Positions 33,589 to 42,368 are shown, counted from the stretch's first letter. The stretch: 64,000 bases of DNA from CBDFKS01 sp965248905 (GCA_965248905.1 CBDFKS010000007.1:1488001-1552000), one strand, 5' to 3'. Program-made: numbers and translations. The notes: generated by a model not told the origin, from the sequence alone.

Positions 33589-34053
33589 ATGCCCCAAGAT
33601 CATGAGAAATTTATGCGGATAGCCTTGGACGAGGCGGCCAAGGCGGGAGCCGAAGGCAACATCGCCGTTGGGTCTATAATCGTGAAAGACGGGGAAGTCA
33701 TCGCCCGCGGCAGAAATCTGACCACCTCAACCATCGACCTGACCGCCCACGCGGAGATGGTGGCGCTCCGAGAGGTAGGGACCGCGCTGGGAAACCTCGA
33801 TCTGTCCGGCTCCACCCTCTATACCACCTTCGAGCCATGCCCGATGTGCTGCGGAGCCATAATGGAAAGCGGAGTGGATGCCGTGGTAGCGGGTGCTCGA
33901 TTCGTTCCGGGGAAGCATCGCTGGGGCTCATACACCATAGAAGCCCTGGTGGAGATCGCAGGCCGAACGGACGAGCTCCAGGTCACCACCCGTGTTCTGG
34001 AAAAAGACTGCACCGATATAGTTGCTGAGTGGCAAGCAAAACAAAAAGGCTAG
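33589..34053 (+). CDS. Zinc-dependent nucleoside/base deaminase
   Basis: A 154-residue cytidine-deaminase-like enzyme. HAEM supplies the zinc His and the catalytic Glu, and PCPMCCGAIM supplies the two zinc Cys. This is the arrangement of tRNA adenosine, guanine and cytosine deaminases. The GSIIVKDGEVIARGRN opening and the ARFVPGKHRWGSYT segment are closer to base/nucleoside deaminases than to TadA. I start at ATG 33589 after GAGGAG; an in-frame ATG at 33559 would add ten residues. It lies just left of the methylase-ATPase block, but its codon use looks like the host region. Confidence 0.83.
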   Translation: MPQDHEKFMRIALDEAAKAGAEGNIAVGSIIVKDGEVIARGRNLTTSTIDLTAHAEMVALREVGTALGNLDLSGSTLYTTFEPCPMCCGAIMESGVDAVVAGARFVPGKHRWGSYTIEALVEIAGRTDELQVTTRVLEKDCTDIVAEWQAKQKG

Positions 34054-34161
34054 AATCTACTAAGTATTCTGGCTACCTCGAAACCGCGTTGTTGACGACT
34101 GTCGGAGTGACTGCGTGTCAACTCGAATTCAGTTAATATAGACGAACTTGGGTTATGAAGT

Positions 34162-35016
34162 GTGCGGTTAATGGAAGCACCACTACGACGCTCAAAGCCG
34201 TTTCTACGGTGGGCCGGTAGCAAGCGCCAATTGCTGCCAACGCTAGCCGAATATTGGGGACAATCATATCGCCGTTATGTCGAACCATTTATGGGTTCGG
34301 CGTGCCTTTTCTTTTATCTGCGCCCGGCCCATGCGCTTCTGAGCGATATCAACGGTGGTCTAGTGGAGACATTCGCAGCAGTCAGAGATTATCCAGGCCC
34401 AGTTTACCGGCGCTTGACGGGCTTTCCACTCGGCGAAAAGGCATTCTATCATATCAGGGCAATGAAACAACAAATGTTAAATCCAATCGATCGTGCGGCC
34501 CGGTTCATTTACCTTAACAGGTTTTGCTTTAACGGATTATATAGAACCAACCAGGCGGGACAATTTAACGTACCATATTCCCCCGCTAAAACAGGCAGGC
34601 TGTTGGATTGGTCACAATTTTCTGCATGCTCTAGGGAACTGCAGAGCGTTGATGTCAGACGCGGAGATTTTCAAGAGATCTTGATCGAAGAAATACAAGC
34701 TGGGGACTTTGTTTATCTCGATCCTCCATACGCACAAGCAAACCAAAGGATCTCATTCCAATATGGACCACAATCATTTGGAATCAACGACATTGAAAGG
34801 CTTCGGTCAACGGTCGAAGAAATAGACCGAAGGGGTGGGCACTTCGTCCTCAGCTACGCCTATTGCAACGAAGCCATAGAAGCATTCCGCAAGTGGGAAT
34901 CTGAATTGGTATCAACCTACCGAAACATTGCAGGATTCTCTATCCACAGAGGACGCGCGATGGAATTAATCTTTTCCAACACGCCAAGAGCCTCATCACT
35001 TGAGACCGTGAATTAA
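34162..35016 (+). CDS. D12-class DNA adenine methyltransferase (Dam-like)
   Basis: A 284-residue N6-adenine methyltransferase. KPFLRWAGSKRQLLP opens the family, EPFMGSACLF at 41-50 is the AdoMet motif I, SDIN at 61-64 binds the cofactor, and DPPY at 187-190 is catalytic motif IV. FSIHRGRAMELIFSN closes the fold. Dam-type enzymes methylate adenine in a short site such as GATC, but the target here cannot be read. The start is GTG 34162 or ATG 34171; neither has a strong ribosome site. It is the first of four genes with gaps or overlaps of 1 to 4 bases, and no restriction endonuclease of known type lies beside it. Confidence 0.9.
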   Translation: MRLMEAPLRRSKPFLRWAGSKRQLLPTLAEYWGQSYRRYVEPFMGSACLFFYLRPAHALLSDINGGLVETFAAVRDYPGPVYRRLTGFPLGEKAFYHIRAMKQQMLNPIDRAARFIYLNRFCFNGLYRTNQAGQFNVPYSPAKTGRLLDWSQFSACSRELQSVDVRRGDFQEILIEEIQAGDFVYLDPPYAQANQRISFQYGPQSFGINDIERLRSTVEEIDRRGGHFVLSYAYCNEAIEAFRKWESELVSTYRNIAGFSIHRGRAMELIFSNTPRASSLETVN

Positions 35017-35017
35017 T

Positions 35018-36238
35018 ATGAATATTGCAGTCATAAGCGATCTCCACATCGGGCGAGGAGCGAGAGCGAAAGACCTTTGTCCCTACGATGATAGTGGTGC
35101 CGTGGAGGATGGATACAGACATGGATTTTTGGAATTTTTGAAACGAGAGAGGATCGGCGCCGACTACCTGTTTATACCAGGGGATATTAGCGATAGTGCA
35201 CAGCCCGACGAGTTTATCCTAGCTTCTGAGGTTATTTCCGAGATATCGAATTTTCTTCAAGTACCACTCGACAAGATCGTATCCGTCCCTGGCAACCACG
35301 ACGTTGACTGGACCGTTACGACGAATTATCCACATGATCAGAGTGGTTTTCGACGAGCGCAACGCTATCAGCCACTCCAGCAAAATGAGTGCATTTTTCG
35401 ACAAATTATGGCCAACGGGGTTGGTAATCTGCTAGAGTTCCCTTACTTTACAATCTGGGAATTCGACGATTTACTAGTCGTTGGATATAATTCATCTTGG
35501 CAAGATAGTCCGGAGATACCGACTCATCACGGAGAGATTTCTTCGGGGTCTCTTGATGAAATACAAAGCAACCTAGACAAAATCGACACCAGTCACACCA
35601 GGCTCAAGATATTTCTTGTTCACCATCATCCAGTGCAATACAGTGACCCGATTCCCAATGAACCAGATTTTAGTGCAATGACGAATGCCGAGAACTTGTT
35701 AACTCTGCTTAGGACCAAGCAATTTGATATGTTGATACATGGCCACAAACATAGTCCGAGGTTCCAATCGTTGAGCATCGATTCTGGGTTTCCACTGGCG
35801 ATTCTGTGCGCTGGTAGCTTCTCACGACAACTTGACACTCGGTGGAGCGGTCATGTCAACAACCAGTTTCACTTAATACACGTTGATGAGAGAGACGATG
35901 CGACTAAATGCATCGCCGGATACGTAGACAGTTGGACGTATTTGAGTGGTAGTTCTTGGATGTCTAGCCAGCCCCAAAACGGCATCATTCACCGAGCCCC
36001 ATTTGGAACCTACGTTCAGCCAAATCAACTGGCTAGCACCCTGCGACCGATTATAGAACAAGAGCTAAATGCCAAGGAATTCGTAAGTTGGGACGATTTA
36101 ATATCAGTGATCCCTTATCTTGCTTACCTACCAACAGAGCGTACAGTCGAAGTTCTTGATAATCTCGCGTCCGAGCTAGGTTACCACCGCCATGGCACGC
36201 CACCCGATAAGGTCATCTTGCTCAAAGGAAAAGGATGA
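35018..36238 (+). CDS. Metallophosphoesterase with extra C-terminal domain
   Basis: A 406-residue calcineurin-like enzyme. All metal-site motifs are present in order: SDLHIG (D-x-H), PGDISD, PGNHDVDW, LVHHHPV and HGHKH. The family includes phosphatases, cyclic-nucleotide esterases and nucleases such as Mre11/SbcD. After about residue 290 an extra domain follows (VQPNQLASTLRPIIEQELNA to the end) with a helical pattern like a winged helix, possibly for DNA or protein contacts. The gene starts 1 base after the methylase stop and overlaps the ATPase by 4 bases, so the three are surely cotranscribed. Nuclease action on unmethylated DNA is an inference from context. Confidence 0.85.
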   Translation: MNIAVISDLHIGRGARAKDLCPYDDSGAVEDGYRHGFLEFLKRERIGADYLFIPGDISDSAQPDEFILASEVISEISNFLQVPLDKIVSVPGNHDVDWTVTTNYPHDQSGFRRAQRYQPLQQNECIFRQIMANGVGNLLEFPYFTIWEFDDLLVVGYNSSWQDSPEIPTHHGEISSGSLDEIQSNLDKIDTSHTRLKIFLVHHHPVQYSDPIPNEPDFSAMTNAENLLTLLRTKQFDMLIHGHKHSPRFQSLSIDSGFPLAILCAGSFSRQLDTRWSGHVNNQFHLIHVDERDDATKCIAGYVDSWTYLSGSSWMSSQPQNGIIHRAPFGTYVQPNQLASTLRPIIEQELNAKEFVSWDDLISVIPYLAYLPTERTVEVLDNLASELGYHRHGTPPDKVILLKGKG

Positions 36239-38070
36239 TGGTTCGAGAAGTGGCAACTGTTTCAAGAAATCTATTCGAAATCGAGAACGCACGGAATCTC
36301 ACTCGAGATGAAATGGTTAGCACATTTGTGCCTACGCGAGCATTCTGGAGACTATTATCAGCGAAGAATCATATCGTGCTAGGAGCCAGGGGGTCTGGAA
36401 AAACTGCGCTAGCGAAAATGCTATCTCACGATCATCTTGCTCAATTGCCCGATGAACGGGCTCGCCAAATCATTAAGGCCAAGGCATTTATTGGAATATA
36501 CGTTCCAACTAGCATTGAATGGGTGGGTGGATTAAAAAACAAGCCGTGGCAATCTGAGCGGGAAGCTGAAGAGTTATTCCAATGGCGTCTCAACGTTTCC
36601 ACTTGTCTAGCATTCCTGGTCACGCTCAGGAGTTGTTTGGATCATTATGTAGCGGACGAGGGACAAAGAGCACGGGTCGAAGAGGACCTACTTCAAAGAA
36701 TAGCCACTTCGTGGACTGGAGGCGATTTTTCCTGCAGCACTATCGCCGAGCTTCAAAGCTATTTACAGGCACTGGAGCTGAAGCGACTTCAACAGATACA
36801 TCGAGGCCGGATCCTCGGAAAATTAAGAGAGAATGAGGAGCGTGTAGGGGTTAGCTTTGAAATAGACTTATTCGCACCTCTGAGGACGGCTATGAACCTT
36901 GTGCAATCAAAGCTGGAATTTCCAGCCGATTGCACTTGGCTATTGTGTCTTGATGAAGCCGAGTCCCTTGAGCTCTTCCACCACCGAGTTCTTAACTCAT
37001 ATCTTCGATTTCATGCGGGAAATCTGGCCTTCAAGATCACGACGATGCCGTATGTCCACCACACGCTGGACACAAACACTCTGGTTCCCCTCGATGTCGG
37101 TCACGACTTTGAGTATGTTTACATAGATCAGGATCCTATACATTGGTCAGGCAGGAAGTATGCCGACTCTTCCAAATTCGCCCAAAGGCTATTCGCCAAA
37201 CGAGCCCAGATCTCGGGTTCAAAATATCAAGGACTAACCTTGATATCTCTGTTGGGCCCTTCTTTATTACTAGACCCCAAGATGGGTCGATGGGGGTATG
37301 ATTCGGTGAATATGGGACTGCTGCGGAAGTATGGTACCCCCGAAACAGTTCAGCGAGCTCAGAGGCTCGCTAATTCCAAGACTAGTTTCATGAACCAAAT
37401 AGCGCGGAAAATGCATGGAACGCTGCTCCTTCGAAGCGCGGTTGAAAACTTGCGGGGACAAAAGGAGTTAGACGTTTATTCTGGGTCTGCGATGATAATG
37501 CGATGCAGTGATGGCAACCCCAGACGACTCATTCGAATACTCAACAGCTTGCTACTCCAAGTGCGATGGAGCGACAGGCGACCTAGGAACGTCGGAAATC
37601 CCATTTTGTCGCCAACTAGGCAGAACAGAGTCTTGTTCGAATTCTCGGAAAGCACCATTGCACGAGTTCAAAGTGAGGAGAAATATGGACCTCAATTACA
37701 CACGTTGCTCATGAATATTGGCGATTACATGTACCGCCGTGTTCACCAACAGCTTCTAAGTACCGATCAAATTTCGTCAGTCCAGATTGACTCGTGGATC
37801 AATGAGAACACCTGGGAACTAATCAAGCGAGCTGTTGGGCTAGGGCTCTTGTTCCCGAACGTAAACACGAATAACCCGGACCAGATGCCTGAGCGGGAAG
37901 GAATATTTCACTTGGCGTATGTGCTCGCCCCCTATTTTCGGCTTCTTCCCAGAAGAGGGAAATCCCTACGATTATCCGCGTTTGTGAACGCGAGACCATC
38001 AGCCGGATTGAGGTCTGACCCAAATCAGCTCCCCTTAGCCGAAATGTCGTTGGAGGGACGAGAGAGTTGA
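36235..38070 (+). CDS. P-loop ATPase, ORC/STAND-like
   Basis: A 611-residue protein with Walker A GARGSGKT at 50-57, Walker B TWLLCLDEAESL around Asp 240-Glu 241, a sensor-like FKITTMPY near 267, and SDGNPRRLIRILNSLL near 425-440. The last segment resembles the sensor-2/GNPR helix of ORC-Cdc6 and STAND ATPases. The remaining 170 residues contain a probable winged-helix region and no nuclease motif I can see. It would be an ATP-driven switch or motor. It overlaps the metallophosphoesterase by ATGA and the next gene by TTGA, indicating translational coupling. No close named family comes to mind. Confidence 0.75.
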   Translation: MMVREVATVSRNLFEIENARNLTRDEMVSTFVPTRAFWRLLSAKNHIVLGARGSGKTALAKMLSHDHLAQLPDERARQIIKAKAFIGIYVPTSIEWVGGLKNKPWQSEREAEELFQWRLNVSTCLAFLVTLRSCLDHYVADEGQRARVEEDLLQRIATSWTGGDFSCSTIAELQSYLQALELKRLQQIHRGRILGKLRENEERVGVSFEIDLFAPLRTAMNLVQSKLEFPADCTWLLCLDEAESLELFHHRVLNSYLRFHAGNLAFKITTMPYVHHTLDTNTLVPLDVGHDFEYVYIDQDPIHWSGRKYADSSKFAQRLFAKRAQISGSKYQGLTLISLLGPSLLLDPKMGRWGYDSVNMGLLRKYGTPETVQRAQRLANSKTSFMNQIARKMHGTLLLRSAVENLRGQKELDVYSGSAMIMRCSDGNPRRLIRILNSLLLQVRWSDRRPRNVGNPILSPTRQNRVLFEFSESTIARVQSEEKYGPQLHTLLMNIGDYMYRRVHQQLLSTDQISSVQIDSWINENTWELIKRAVGLGLLFPNVNTNNPDQMPEREGIFHLAYVLAPYFRLLPRRGKSLRLSAFVNARPSAGLRSDPNQLPLAEMSLEGRES

Positions 38071-39011
38071 GGTTCCATCGTGTAACCGATTCGAATTTGC
38101 AACGGTTGATAGCGAACCATTACGACATCGCGGTATTTGCTAGTGGTTATGAACAGCGATGTACGTATGTGGCTAAGCGACTCGATCGTGGAAAGATTGA
38201 TCATCCCGTTGTTCTAGGATTCAACGAACTTAATCACGGCGACCAGCGGACCGAGAACGATCTATACTTCAACGAGAATTGGGGGAAAGGTCAGATTGCG
38301 ATCAGTGCTAATGATGAAGCACCGATTTACGAGATTCTCTCTAAGTTAAGCCAAGGGAAAGAGAGGCTCAATATGTTAGTAGATTATTCCTCAATGTCCA
38401 GACTTTGGTATGCCGGCGTACTTAACTGGTCGAGATATTCGCCAACCAAATCACAACTCGTGATCGATATGGTATACACGGTGGGGCAGTATCAAGGTGA
38501 GCCACGCCCGATCATGGTTATCAACGACATCTTATCTGTCCCCGGACTTGAAGGAAGGGCAGTTCCATCTGCTAAGTCGGTCTCCATTTTCGGACTAGGA
38601 TTCGACGGGTTTGCCAGCTTATGCGTATTAGATCGACTCGAACCCGATGACGTGTACGCTTATTATGCGCAACCTGGAGCTCATGCAGAATACTCGGAGC
38701 GAGCCCGTTCTAGCAACCAAGAAATGATAAGTAAACACGCTATTGCGACCCTGGGTCTCCCACTAGACAGTGTTGAGCTAACCTTCAACCATTTGTCTGA
38801 ACTCACTTCTCCCCACCTAAATGCTTCGGATATAACCATCATACCAATGGGGCCCAAGCCGCATGTCCTAGCAGCGATTCTTCTGGCTATCCGGTTCGAG
38901 CAAATCGGGTGCGTGCGAGTGAGTTCTCATCGGCAACCTCCGATCAACGCGGTAGCCACCGGAAATATAATTGCCACTACAGTTGAATTCAGGCCGGATG
39001 ATCGAGGGTGA
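38067..39011 (+). CDS. Unrecognised alpha/beta protein, fourth gene of the methylase-ATPase block
   Basis: A 314-residue protein I cannot assign. It has alternating strands and helices suggesting two Rossmann-like halves: DIAVFASGYEQRCTYVAKRL, HPVVLGFNELNHG and LNMLVDYSSMSRLWYAGVL in the first, and VSIFGLGFDGFASLCVLDRL, ITIIPMGPKPHVLAAILLAI in the second. The SGYEQR and DYSSMSR motifs are rich in candidate active-site residues. There are no membrane segments. TTG start, with GGAGG 11 bases upstream and overlap with the ATPase stop. As the last gene it may be the effector or sensor of the block, but that is a guess. Confidence 0.6.
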   Translation: MRFHRVTDSNLQRLIANHYDIAVFASGYEQRCTYVAKRLDRGKIDHPVVLGFNELNHGDQRTENDLYFNENWGKGQIAISANDEAPIYEILSKLSQGKERLNMLVDYSSMSRLWYAGVLNWSRYSPTKSQLVIDMVYTVGQYQGEPRPIMVINDILSVPGLEGRAVPSAKSVSIFGLGFDGFASLCVLDRLEPDDVYAYYAQPGAHAEYSERARSSNQEMISKHAIATLGLPLDSVELTFNHLSELTSPHLNASDITIIPMGPKPHVLAAILLAIRFEQIGCVRVSSHRQPPINAVATGNIIATTVEFRPDDRG

Positions 39012-39034
39012 TTAAAAACAGTGAATAGGTAGTG

Positions 39035-39063
39035 TTGACAGTGTGCTAGCGTCTAATTATACT
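39035..39063 (+). promoter_or_regulatory. Strong sigma70 promoter of the DUF1800 operon
   Basis: TTGACA (39035-39040), a 17-base spacer, and TATACT (39058-39063), 63 bases before the DUF1800 start codon. It marks the right border of the methylase-ATPase block. Confidence 0.85.
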
Positions 39064-39126
39064 AGCTAGAGATTATTTTGACCCTGTCTGAAACACAAAC
39101 ATTAGTCGACAAGAGGAGGCAAAACC

Positions 39127-40563
39127 ATGGCCCAAAATGAAATAGCTCTTATGGCCCATCTGATGCGTCGTGCGGGCTTTGGAGCAACTCGAGATGAATT
39201 AGAGCGTTACGTTGCGAAAGGGTATGAGGCAACGGTCGAGGAGTTGCTGCGCCCGGTAGATGCCCCTGCGCAGCTAGAAGATGAAGACCTGATGACTCGC
39301 TACCATATTGGCCTCGGCAGTAAGATGCTCCTTCCCGCGGGTCAGCATTACTGGATGTACCGTATGATCCATACCGACAGACCGCTGGAAGAGAAGATAG
39401 CCCTGTTCTGGCACCAGATCTTGCCTACCGGGTACACTAAGCTCAATCAGCCGAAGCAGATCCTCAAAGAGATCGACATGTACCGCCAATATGGTATGGG
39501 GAGCTTCCACACGTTGTTGCTACAGTTGTCCAAGGATCCTGCGATGCTCTTCTACCTGGACAACAAGGACAGCCACAAAGACGCTGTTAACGAGAACTAC
39601 GGAAGGGAACTCCTTGAGTTGTTCTCGATGGGTGTAGGGAACTACACCGAAGTCGATGTGCGGCAGGCTTCAAGAGCGTTCACCGGCTGGACCCTGCGCA
39701 ACGCCTCTCTACACGCCGCCCGAGTCGCCCAGGACTCAGTCGAGCCGTATGCCCGGCTTGACTGGCAGTTCGAATATCGCGACGAAGACCATGACGACGG
39801 AGAGAAGACCTTCTTGGGCCACACCGGGAATTTCAATGGCGAGGACATCATCAATATAATCTGCGAGCAGGAAGCCGCAGCCCGATTCGTATCGCGCCAC
39901 ATGTATAACTTCTTTGTGGCCGACGAGCCCCAGGTCCCGGCCTGGGAGACAGTTGAGCCACGCGATCCTCAGGCCATCAAAACCCTAATGGATACCTATT
40001 TTAGCTCGAAATACGAGATTCGGTCCATGCTGCGTGTGCTGTTCAACTCCGACTTCTTCAAGAATGCCGCATTCGCCAAGGTCAAGAGTCCTACGGAGTT
40101 GGTAGTCGGATCGGTGCGTATGTCCGGAGGATTACAGTTCCCAGAGGTGGGCGATGACAGAATGGCCGTCGAAGCCGGAGACATGGGCCAGCAGCTTCTT
40201 GACCCGCCCAGTGTTGAGGGATGGCATACGGGCAACGAATGGATCACTACTGGAAGTTTGGTGAGCCGAGTGAACTTTGCCTCCGGGCAGTTCGCAGACA
40301 CCAGTAAGCCCGGTGTCAATGCCATCATCAACGGGATAAAGGACCAAGGTGCTAGCTCTTCTCCCGAGAAGCTGGTGGATGCCGTTTTGGACTTGATGGG
40401 CCCCCTCAGTCTATCCGACGCTACTAGAGGTGAACTGGTAGACCACGCCAAGGGATTCGGCGAGTTGCGTTTCGGTACCGAGAAGGAAGCGAGTGCTTCG
40501 GCTGAGCGCATAAAAGAGCTGCTCCAGCTGGTCGTCGCGACTCGGGAGTACCAGCTAGCCTAA
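39127..40563 (+). CDS. DUF1800 family protein
   Basis: A 478-residue protein of the DUF1800 family. The signature opening ALMAHLMRRAGFGATRDELERYVAKGY is present, followed by LEEKIALFWHQILPTG, NENYGRELLELFSMGVGNYTE, QASRAFTGWTL and DPPSVEGWHTGNEW. The family often carries a signal peptide and pairs with a DUF1501 protein in secreted systems; this copy has no signal, and no DUF1501 gene is near. Biochemical role unknown. GAGGAGG precedes the ATG. An NHL-propeller gene follows 61 bases later and may be in the same transcript. Confidence 0.85.
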   Translation: MAQNEIALMAHLMRRAGFGATRDELERYVAKGYEATVEELLRPVDAPAQLEDEDLMTRYHIGLGSKMLLPAGQHYWMYRMIHTDRPLEEKIALFWHQILPTGYTKLNQPKQILKEIDMYRQYGMGSFHTLLLQLSKDPAMLFYLDNKDSHKDAVNENYGRELLELFSMGVGNYTEVDVRQASRAFTGWTLRNASLHAARVAQDSVEPYARLDWQFEYRDEDHDDGEKTFLGHTGNFNGEDIINIICEQEAAARFVSRHMYNFFVADEPQVPAWETVEPRDPQAIKTLMDTYFSSKYEIRSMLRVLFNSDFFKNAAFAKVKSPTELVVGSVRMSGGLQFPEVGDDRMAVEAGDMGQQLLDPPSVEGWHTGNEWITTGSLVSRVNFASGQFADTSKPGVNAIINGIKDQGASSSPEKLVDAVLDLMGPLSLSDATRGELVDHAKGFGELRFGTEKEASASAERIKELLQLVVATREYQLA

Positions 40564-40624
40564 ACCGGTATCCATAAAGTCCGAACACCTGGAAACACAG
40601 GAAATCATCCTATGGGAGTATGCC

Positions 40625-41644
40625 ATGGTGAGTATTGCTACGATTCGGTACAGCCATACCGTTGGCTGTTATGCCCTGAAGGGTCCCGGTTTCCTTAACC
40701 CAGTGGATGTAGCCCTGGACAGCGATCAGGTAATGTACGTTCTCAGCCGTGGCCATGGAGAGGGCGAGTACGGCTTCACTAAGAGGATCACTATGTGCAA
40801 CATGGCTGGGGACTATCTGGGCGAATTTGGCCGCGCTGGTGATCAAGACGGTGGGTTTGTATGGCCGGCCTCCATCGCCATGGATAAAGATGACCACCTC
40901 TACATATCCGATGAGGCACTCCAGCGAATCTCCATCCTCGACAAAAAAGGCGAATTTATCAGTAAATGGGGTACCCAGGGGAGCGGAGAAGGTGAATTTA
41001 ACCGCCCTACCGGTATCACCTTTGACAAGGACGGCAACCTGCTGGTAGTGGATGGCATGAATCACCGTATCCAGCGATACACCAAGGACGGTAAGTACCT
41101 TGGTGGCTGGGGAAGCCAGGGGACCGGCAACGGACAGTTCAACTTCCCATGGGGAATCACCACAGATCAGGCTGGCAACGCCTACGTTGCTGACTGGCGC
41201 AACGATCGAATTCAGAAGTTCGATGGGGACGGCAAGTTCCTAACCGCATGGGGTGCCTCTGGTGACAAAGATGGACAATTTAATAGACCATCTGGAATGG
41301 CTGTCGACAAAGAAGGGTACATCTACGTGGCCGATAGAGGCAATGAGCGAATGCAGGTACTCGACCCCGATGGCAAGTTCATCGCCAAATTCCGTGGCGA
41401 GGCAGGGTGGTCGAAATGGGCTGAAGAGTGGTTCAATTCTGCCAACCAGGATCTTCTGGAAGAGTGGCAGAATGCCAACCTGGAGCCTGAGCTAGACCCA
41501 ACCTACAGTGGTCAGCTGGGATACGAGTCAGGAAGCACCATAAAGCTGTTCTGGGCGCCTAGTTCCATCAAGATAGACCCTGATGGACGGATTATCGTGC
41601 TGGAAACCTTACGCCATCGCATTCAGGTCTACATCAAAGGGTAA
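40625..41644 (+). CDS. NHL-repeat six-bladed propeller protein
   Basis: A 339-residue protein made of repeated NHL blades of the form GQFNRPSGMAVDKEGYIYVADRGNERMQVLDPDGKFI: at least five are clear (starting GGFVWPASIAMD, GEFNRPTGITFD, GQFNFPWGITTD, GQFNRPSGMAVD and the final IKIDPDGRIIVLE). No signal peptide or catalytic domain is visible. Such propellers serve as binding platforms. It shares a transcript direction with the DUF1800 gene and ends 15 bases before a strong terminator. Confidence 0.88.
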   Translation: MVSIATIRYSHTVGCYALKGPGFLNPVDVALDSDQVMYVLSRGHGEGEYGFTKRITMCNMAGDYLGEFGRAGDQDGGFVWPASIAMDKDDHLYISDEALQRISILDKKGEFISKWGTQGSGEGEFNRPTGITFDKDGNLLVVDGMNHRIQRYTKDGKYLGGWGSQGTGNGQFNFPWGITTDQAGNAYVADWRNDRIQKFDGDGKFLTAWGASGDKDGQFNRPSGMAVDKEGYIYVADRGNERMQVLDPDGKFIAKFRGEAGWSKWAEEWFNSANQDLLEEWQNANLEPELDPTYSGQLGYESGSTIKLFWAPSSIKIDPDGRIIVLETLRHRIQVYIKG

Positions 41645-41659
41645 GGGTAAGAAGCATTA

Positions 41660-41706
41660 AAGAAATTGGCCCTGCCAAGTTTAATTGAGCAGGGCCAATT
41701 TCTTTT
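41660..41706. terminator. Strong bidirectional terminator
   Basis: A perfect stem of about 16-17 bp (AAAGAAATTGGCCCTGC with its complement) around a 13-base loop, ending in TTTCTTTT on the plus strand and with an A-run on the left, so it can stop both the NHL transcript and the convergent DUF5679 transcript. Confidence 0.9.
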
Positions 41707-41878
41707 GTGGTGCCGTATTACGGTTCAGTTGTGCTAGCCTAGCTGCCCCTCCAGATTCCAGCAAGACAGCAATCTTCATGCGCGATAAATATATCGCTGT
41801 ACTGATAAAAACGCTGGTTTAGTTCTGTCTTCAGATGTTCTTAAGAATTCAGCCTACGGCAACATTAGTATTTAATGC

Positions 41879-42019
41879 CTACGCTTTGCCTATTCTGAAC
41901 ATCTTGGTCTGGCAGACAGGGCACGTACCTTGAGTCGCTGGCCTTCCATTCTTCATGGTGATCGATTGAGCACCTTGCATCTCTCTCCGAGCCCTGCACT
42001 TCACGCAATAAGCCTCCAC
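41879..42019 (-). CDS. DUF5679-type mini zinc-ribbon protein
   Basis: A 46-residue protein on the minus strand, starting at GTG 42019 after AGGAGGTGAATC. It reads MEAYCVKCRARREM, then MKNGRPATQG, then TCPVCQTKMFRIGKA. Two CxxC knuckles form a zinc ribbon, and the order matches the DUF5679 family of tiny proteins common in Chloroflexota and Actinobacteria. Function is unknown; a nucleic-acid or protein contact role is plausible. It is convergent with the NHL gene across a shared terminator. Confidence 0.88.
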   Translation of the reverse strand: MEAYCVKCRARREMQGAQSITMKNGRPATQGTCPVCQTKMFRIGKA

Positions 42020-42279
42020 GATTCACCTCCTAAATTTGGATGGACATATTTTAACGGGTGTAGGCTCAGATTTCTACCCCTTTATAGGCCAATTCTCCCC
42101 TGTACACTACTCAATTATTGCAACAACACTCTGAATCGCGGTACATTAGCGATCAGGATGAGCCGCCCGGGTCGCTATTATCCCAGCTAATCCAACCTGC
42201 CACCAGTTTGCCATTAGCAATGCGGCCGATACTTATACTGCTATCGAGGACCTCCGGCTTACAGGGCATATGACGCTTG

Positions 42280-42308
42280 TTGACAGCCCTCATAGGCGTT
42301 GCTAAAAT
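42280..42308 (+). promoter_or_regulatory. Promoter of the hydantoinase operon
   Basis: TTGACA (42280-42285), a 17-base spacer, and TAAAAT (42303-42308), giving a leader of about 130 bases before the hyuB ATG. Confidence 0.8.
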
Positions 42309-42338
42309 TGCGCCCAGATTAACATAGTGTTTTGAAGC

Positions 42339-42368
42339 TATTATGGCTCTGAATTCAGAGCCATAATA
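42339..42368. repeat. 30-bp perfect palindrome in the hyu leader
   Basis: TATTATGGCTCTGAATTCAG and its continuation form a perfect 30-base palindrome centred on GAATTC, about 30 bases after the predicted transcription start and 77 before the hyuB ATG. It could be a dimer operator or an RNA hairpin. Confidence 0.75.

Noticed and set aside
34091..34139. Promoter for the methylase block
   Set aside because: A TAATAT and an inverted GTTGAC/GTCAAC pair are present, but no -35 hexamer sits at the right distance, so I do not call a promoter.
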